The translations under genes and the position numbers were made by a program. A model generated the notes under the pieces. The model did no database searches and was not told the DNA's origin. It saw only the letters and a list, made by a program, of their open reading frames with translations. DNA of 64,000 bases from Salinisphaera sp035690525 (GTDB taxonomy: Bacteria > Pseudomonadota > Gammaproteobacteria > Nevskiales > Salinisphaeraceae), in the NCBI RefSeq assembly GCF_035690525.1, contig NZ_DASSKM010000036.1, positions 20,730 through 84,729 on the forward strand. The letters are read 5' to 3'. Of the stretch, positions 61,999-64,000 are shown piece after piece (the stretch's first letter is position 1; each line of letters starts with the position of its first letter).

Positions 61999-64000
61999 CG
62001 GTCTTCTCCTCTCTCGCGTGGGCTCGAAATCGTCGAGCGTCGATTGGTTATGGGGGGTTGGGTTGTGGATTCTTTTTCGCGTGCGCTCGTGACCCAGGCG
62101 CAGAGCCCGGCCGGCGCCAACCGACGTTCGCCGATGACCAGGCGAGCATCGCGCGGCGCGGGCGCGGCGACGGTATCGGGGCCGAAATTGAAGGCGAAGG
62201 TGTGGCCGCCGTGCTGTCGCAAACGCAGCCCGGCCGGCAGATATCGGACCGCCAGCCTGGCCTCGGCAGCGACATGCGCGAGCAGGCTTTGGCACAGCGC
62301 CGGGTCGGGCCAACCGGCCAGATAGCGCCGGTTATGATGCGCATAGACCACGCCGCGGCCGTCGGCCAGCGTCGCTTCGGGCGCGATATCGCTGTCGACG
62401 TGTTCCAGCCAGCGCTCGATATTACCGGCGTAGCCGTGGCCGTGTACCGGCTCGGTGTGGCCGGGCCGCAGCGATTCGGCGCGTAGAATACGCACACCGA
62501 GATGCTGCGCGAGCGCGCCCGGGGCCAGGTTTTCCGGGGTCTGAAAATCGCGGGTTTTGGAGCCGCTGCGCGGGCCGAACACGATCCGGCCGGGGCAAGC
62601 GTTGAGCGCCGCCAGGGCCGCTTCGCTCACATGCGCCAAGCTCGGCACCACGACCAGCGCATAATCGGAAAGATCCGCATCGGCGGCGACGATATCGATA
62701 TCCAGCCCCAGCCGGCGCAGCGCGGTATAGAAGGCGAACGCCAGCTGCCAGTAGTCGAAGTTCGCGCCTTGCGGCTGGGCGTCGAGCATCCAGCAGGTCG
62801 GATAGTCGAACACGAGCGCGACCGCGGTCGGCTGCGGCGCGGTGGCATCGAAGTGTGCGATTTCTTCGGCCACTTGGCGCGCCTCGCCGCTGGCCAGGTC
62901 GGCGCTGCCGTCGGGCCGCTGTAGGCCAGTGTGCCACTGTTCCTGGGCGAACGGCGCTTGGCGCCAGCGGAAATACGACACCGTCTCGGCGCCGTGCGCG
63001 AACGCTTCCCAGGTCCACAGCCGCACCATGCCGGGCAGCGGTGCGGCGTTGTGCTGCGCCCAGTTGACCGGCCCGGGCTGTTGCTCCATGACCCAGAACC
63101 GGCCGCGCCCGGCGCCGCGGTACAGATCGTGGTGAAACGCCGCGACGTCCGGGTGGCCGGTGCGCATATAGCGTTGCTTGGTCGCCGCGTCCCACGGGCC
63201 GACGTCCAGAAACCCCAGCGGATAGCTGTCCCAGCTGAAGGCGTCGAGATCGCGCCCGAGCACGTGGTGGTCGTAGTCGGTGAACAGGCCCATGCTGTTG
63301 TGCAACACGGTCCGGCCGGGCGATTCGGCGCGCAGAATCGTCACCTGCTCGCGGTTGAAGGCCACCACCTGATCCGAGGAAAAACGCGAAAAATCGACCA
63401 CCTGGGCCGGATTGGGCTCGGTGACCGTGGCCACCGGCGGATCGATATCGTCGAAACTATCGTAGATCTGGCTCCAGAACACGGTGCCCCAGGCGGCGTT
63501 CAGCGTCGCGATGTCACCGTAGCGTGCGGCCAGCCAGTCGCGGAAAGCGGCCGCGGCCGCCGGCGAGTAGCTGACCACGGTGTCGTGGCAGCCGTATTCG
63601 TTGTCGGTCTGCCAGGCGACGACCGAGGGATGGCCGCCGTAGCGCTTGGCCACCGCGGCGGTGATGCGACGGCTTTCGGCGCGATAGATCGGGCTGGAGA
63701 AACAATAGTGGCGGCGTGAGCCGAAGCCGCGCGTCCGGCCGTCGGCGCCGACCGCCAGAATCTCGGGATGCGCGCGGACCAGCCAGCGCGGCGGGGTGGC
63801 GGTCGGCGTGCACATCACGATCTCGAGGCCGGCTTCGGCCAAGGTCTCGACGGCGCGATCCAGCCAGCCCCAGTCGAATTCGCCCGGCTCCGGCTCGATC
63901 AGCCGCCAGGCGAACTCGGCGATGCGCACGCGCTTGATGCCGATCGCCGTCATCGCCTCTGCGTCGGCGGCCCATTGGCGCTCCGGCCAGTGCTCGGGGT
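61995..64000 (-). CDS. GH42 beta-galactosidase (N terminus cut by window edge)
   Basis: About 667 residues visible; the frame runs off the right edge, where PEHWPERQW is the GH42 opening, so only a few residues are missing. The acid/base Glu is in WQTDNEYGCHDT, the nucleophile Glu in FWVMEQQPGPVNW; the trimerisation domain (VALVFDYPTCWMLDAQ) and C-terminal beta domain follow. No signal peptide is seen in the visible part, so it is probably cytoplasmic and cleaves imported galactosides. It is the upstream partner of the sugar-binding protein gene, with which it overlaps. Confidence 0.9.
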   Translation of the reverse strand, partial: PEHWPERQWAADAEAMTAIGIKRVRIAEFAWRLIEPEPGEFDWGWLDRAVETLAEAGLEIVMCTPTATPPRWLVRAHPEILAVGADGRTRGFGSRRHYCFSSPIYRAESRRITAAVAKRYGGHPSVVAWQTDNEYGCHDTVVSYSPAAAAAFRDWLAARYGDIATLNAAWGTVFWSQIYDSFDDIDPPVATVTEPNPAQVVDFSRFSSDQVVAFNREQVTILRAESPGRTVLHNSMGLFTDYDHHVLGRDLDAFSWDSYPLGFLDVGPWDAATKQRYMRTGHPDVAAFHHDLYRGAGRGRFWVMEQQPGPVNWAQHNAAPLPGMVRLWTWEAFAHGAETVSYFRWRQAPFAQEQWHTGLQRPDGSADLASGEARQVAEEIAHFDATAPQPTAVALVFDYPTCWMLDAQPQGANFDYWQLAFAFYTALRRLGLDIDIVAADADLSDYALVVVPSLAHVSEAALAALNACPGRIVFGPRSGSKTRDFQTPENLAPGALAQHLGVRILRAESLRPGHTEPVHGHGYAGNIERWLEHVDSDIAPEATLADGRGVVYAHHNRRYLAGWPDPALCQSLLAHVAAEARLAVRYLPAGLRLRQHGGHTFAFNFGPDTVAAPAPRDARLVIGERRLAPAGLCAWVTSAREKESTTQPPITNRRSTISSPRERGEDR

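Overview
This window is a chromosomal segment of a high-GC gammaproteobacterium. That placement rests on the gene set: ZapD, LptE, DciA, PilC/D/R/S, a MutT-ThiE fusion next to argJ, the phoH-ybeY-corC-lnt order, and a PP0621-family zinc ribbon beside pilS. From memory, the mix of ELM1-family protein, sulfotransferase, MutT-ThiE and PP0621 fits a Salinisphaera-like marine lineage; this is inference and not proven by the sequence.

Layout. 1-7467: an envelope-polysaccharide region with a partial unknown gene, an ELM1-family GT-B-like protein, a 2OG-Fe(II) oxygenase, a sulfotransferase, two glycosyltransferases (GT4, GT2) and an MsbA-like ABC exporter. 7496-20681: dciA, secA, argJ, mutT-thiE, yacG, zapD, coaE, pilD, pilC, pilR, pilS and a PP0621 protein. 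Type IV pilus genes are present here without pilB or pilA. 20864-24476: sucC, sucD and two tandem GFA-family zinc proteins. 24484-34772: bamD, rluD, pgeF, a lipoprotein with five PKD repeats, uvrA, a YajR-like MFS carrier and ssb. 34845-41345: an ETHE1-like metallo-hydrolase, a dsbD/tlpA/dsbG disulfide operon and a two-component system. 41576-44237: an IS5-type insertion sequence beside a markedly AT-rich foreign membrane glycosyltransferase. 44618-50279: miaB, phoH, ybeY, corC and an lnt homologue. 50331-53081: a PAS-GGDEF-EAL protein preceded by an H-NOX gas-sensor gene broken by one missing base. 53325-60681: leuS, lptE, a nitroreductase, rplM, rpsI, tRNA-Gln(CUG), ldcA and small proteins. 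60766-64000: a sugar-binding protein and a GH42 beta-galactosidase that runs off the window.

Three kinds of short non-coding repeat punctuate the housekeeping genes. (a) A roughly 284-bp element with terminal inverted repeats occurs twice (32271-32554 and 55806-56089, opposite orientations); the first copy places its end directly before uvrA and supplies the best Shine-Dalgarno match. (b) A different, hairpin-rich element of about 273 bp (48484-48756) has 25-bp inverted ends, and the lnt start codon lies inside one of them. (c) Inverted arrays of CGCAGAT units at 10-bp spacing occur at about 3.2, 13.4 and 23.1-23.4 kb.

The observations I rate highest are: the lnt-locus protein lacks two of the three catalytic residues of apolipoprotein N-acyltransferase (Glu to Lys, Cys to Gly); the H-NOX gene is restored to canonical numbering (His102, Tyr131, Ser133, Arg135) by adding a single T; the repeat families have captured translation-start regions; and the rplM leader carries repeated anti-Shine-Dalgarno-like ACCTCCT motifs.
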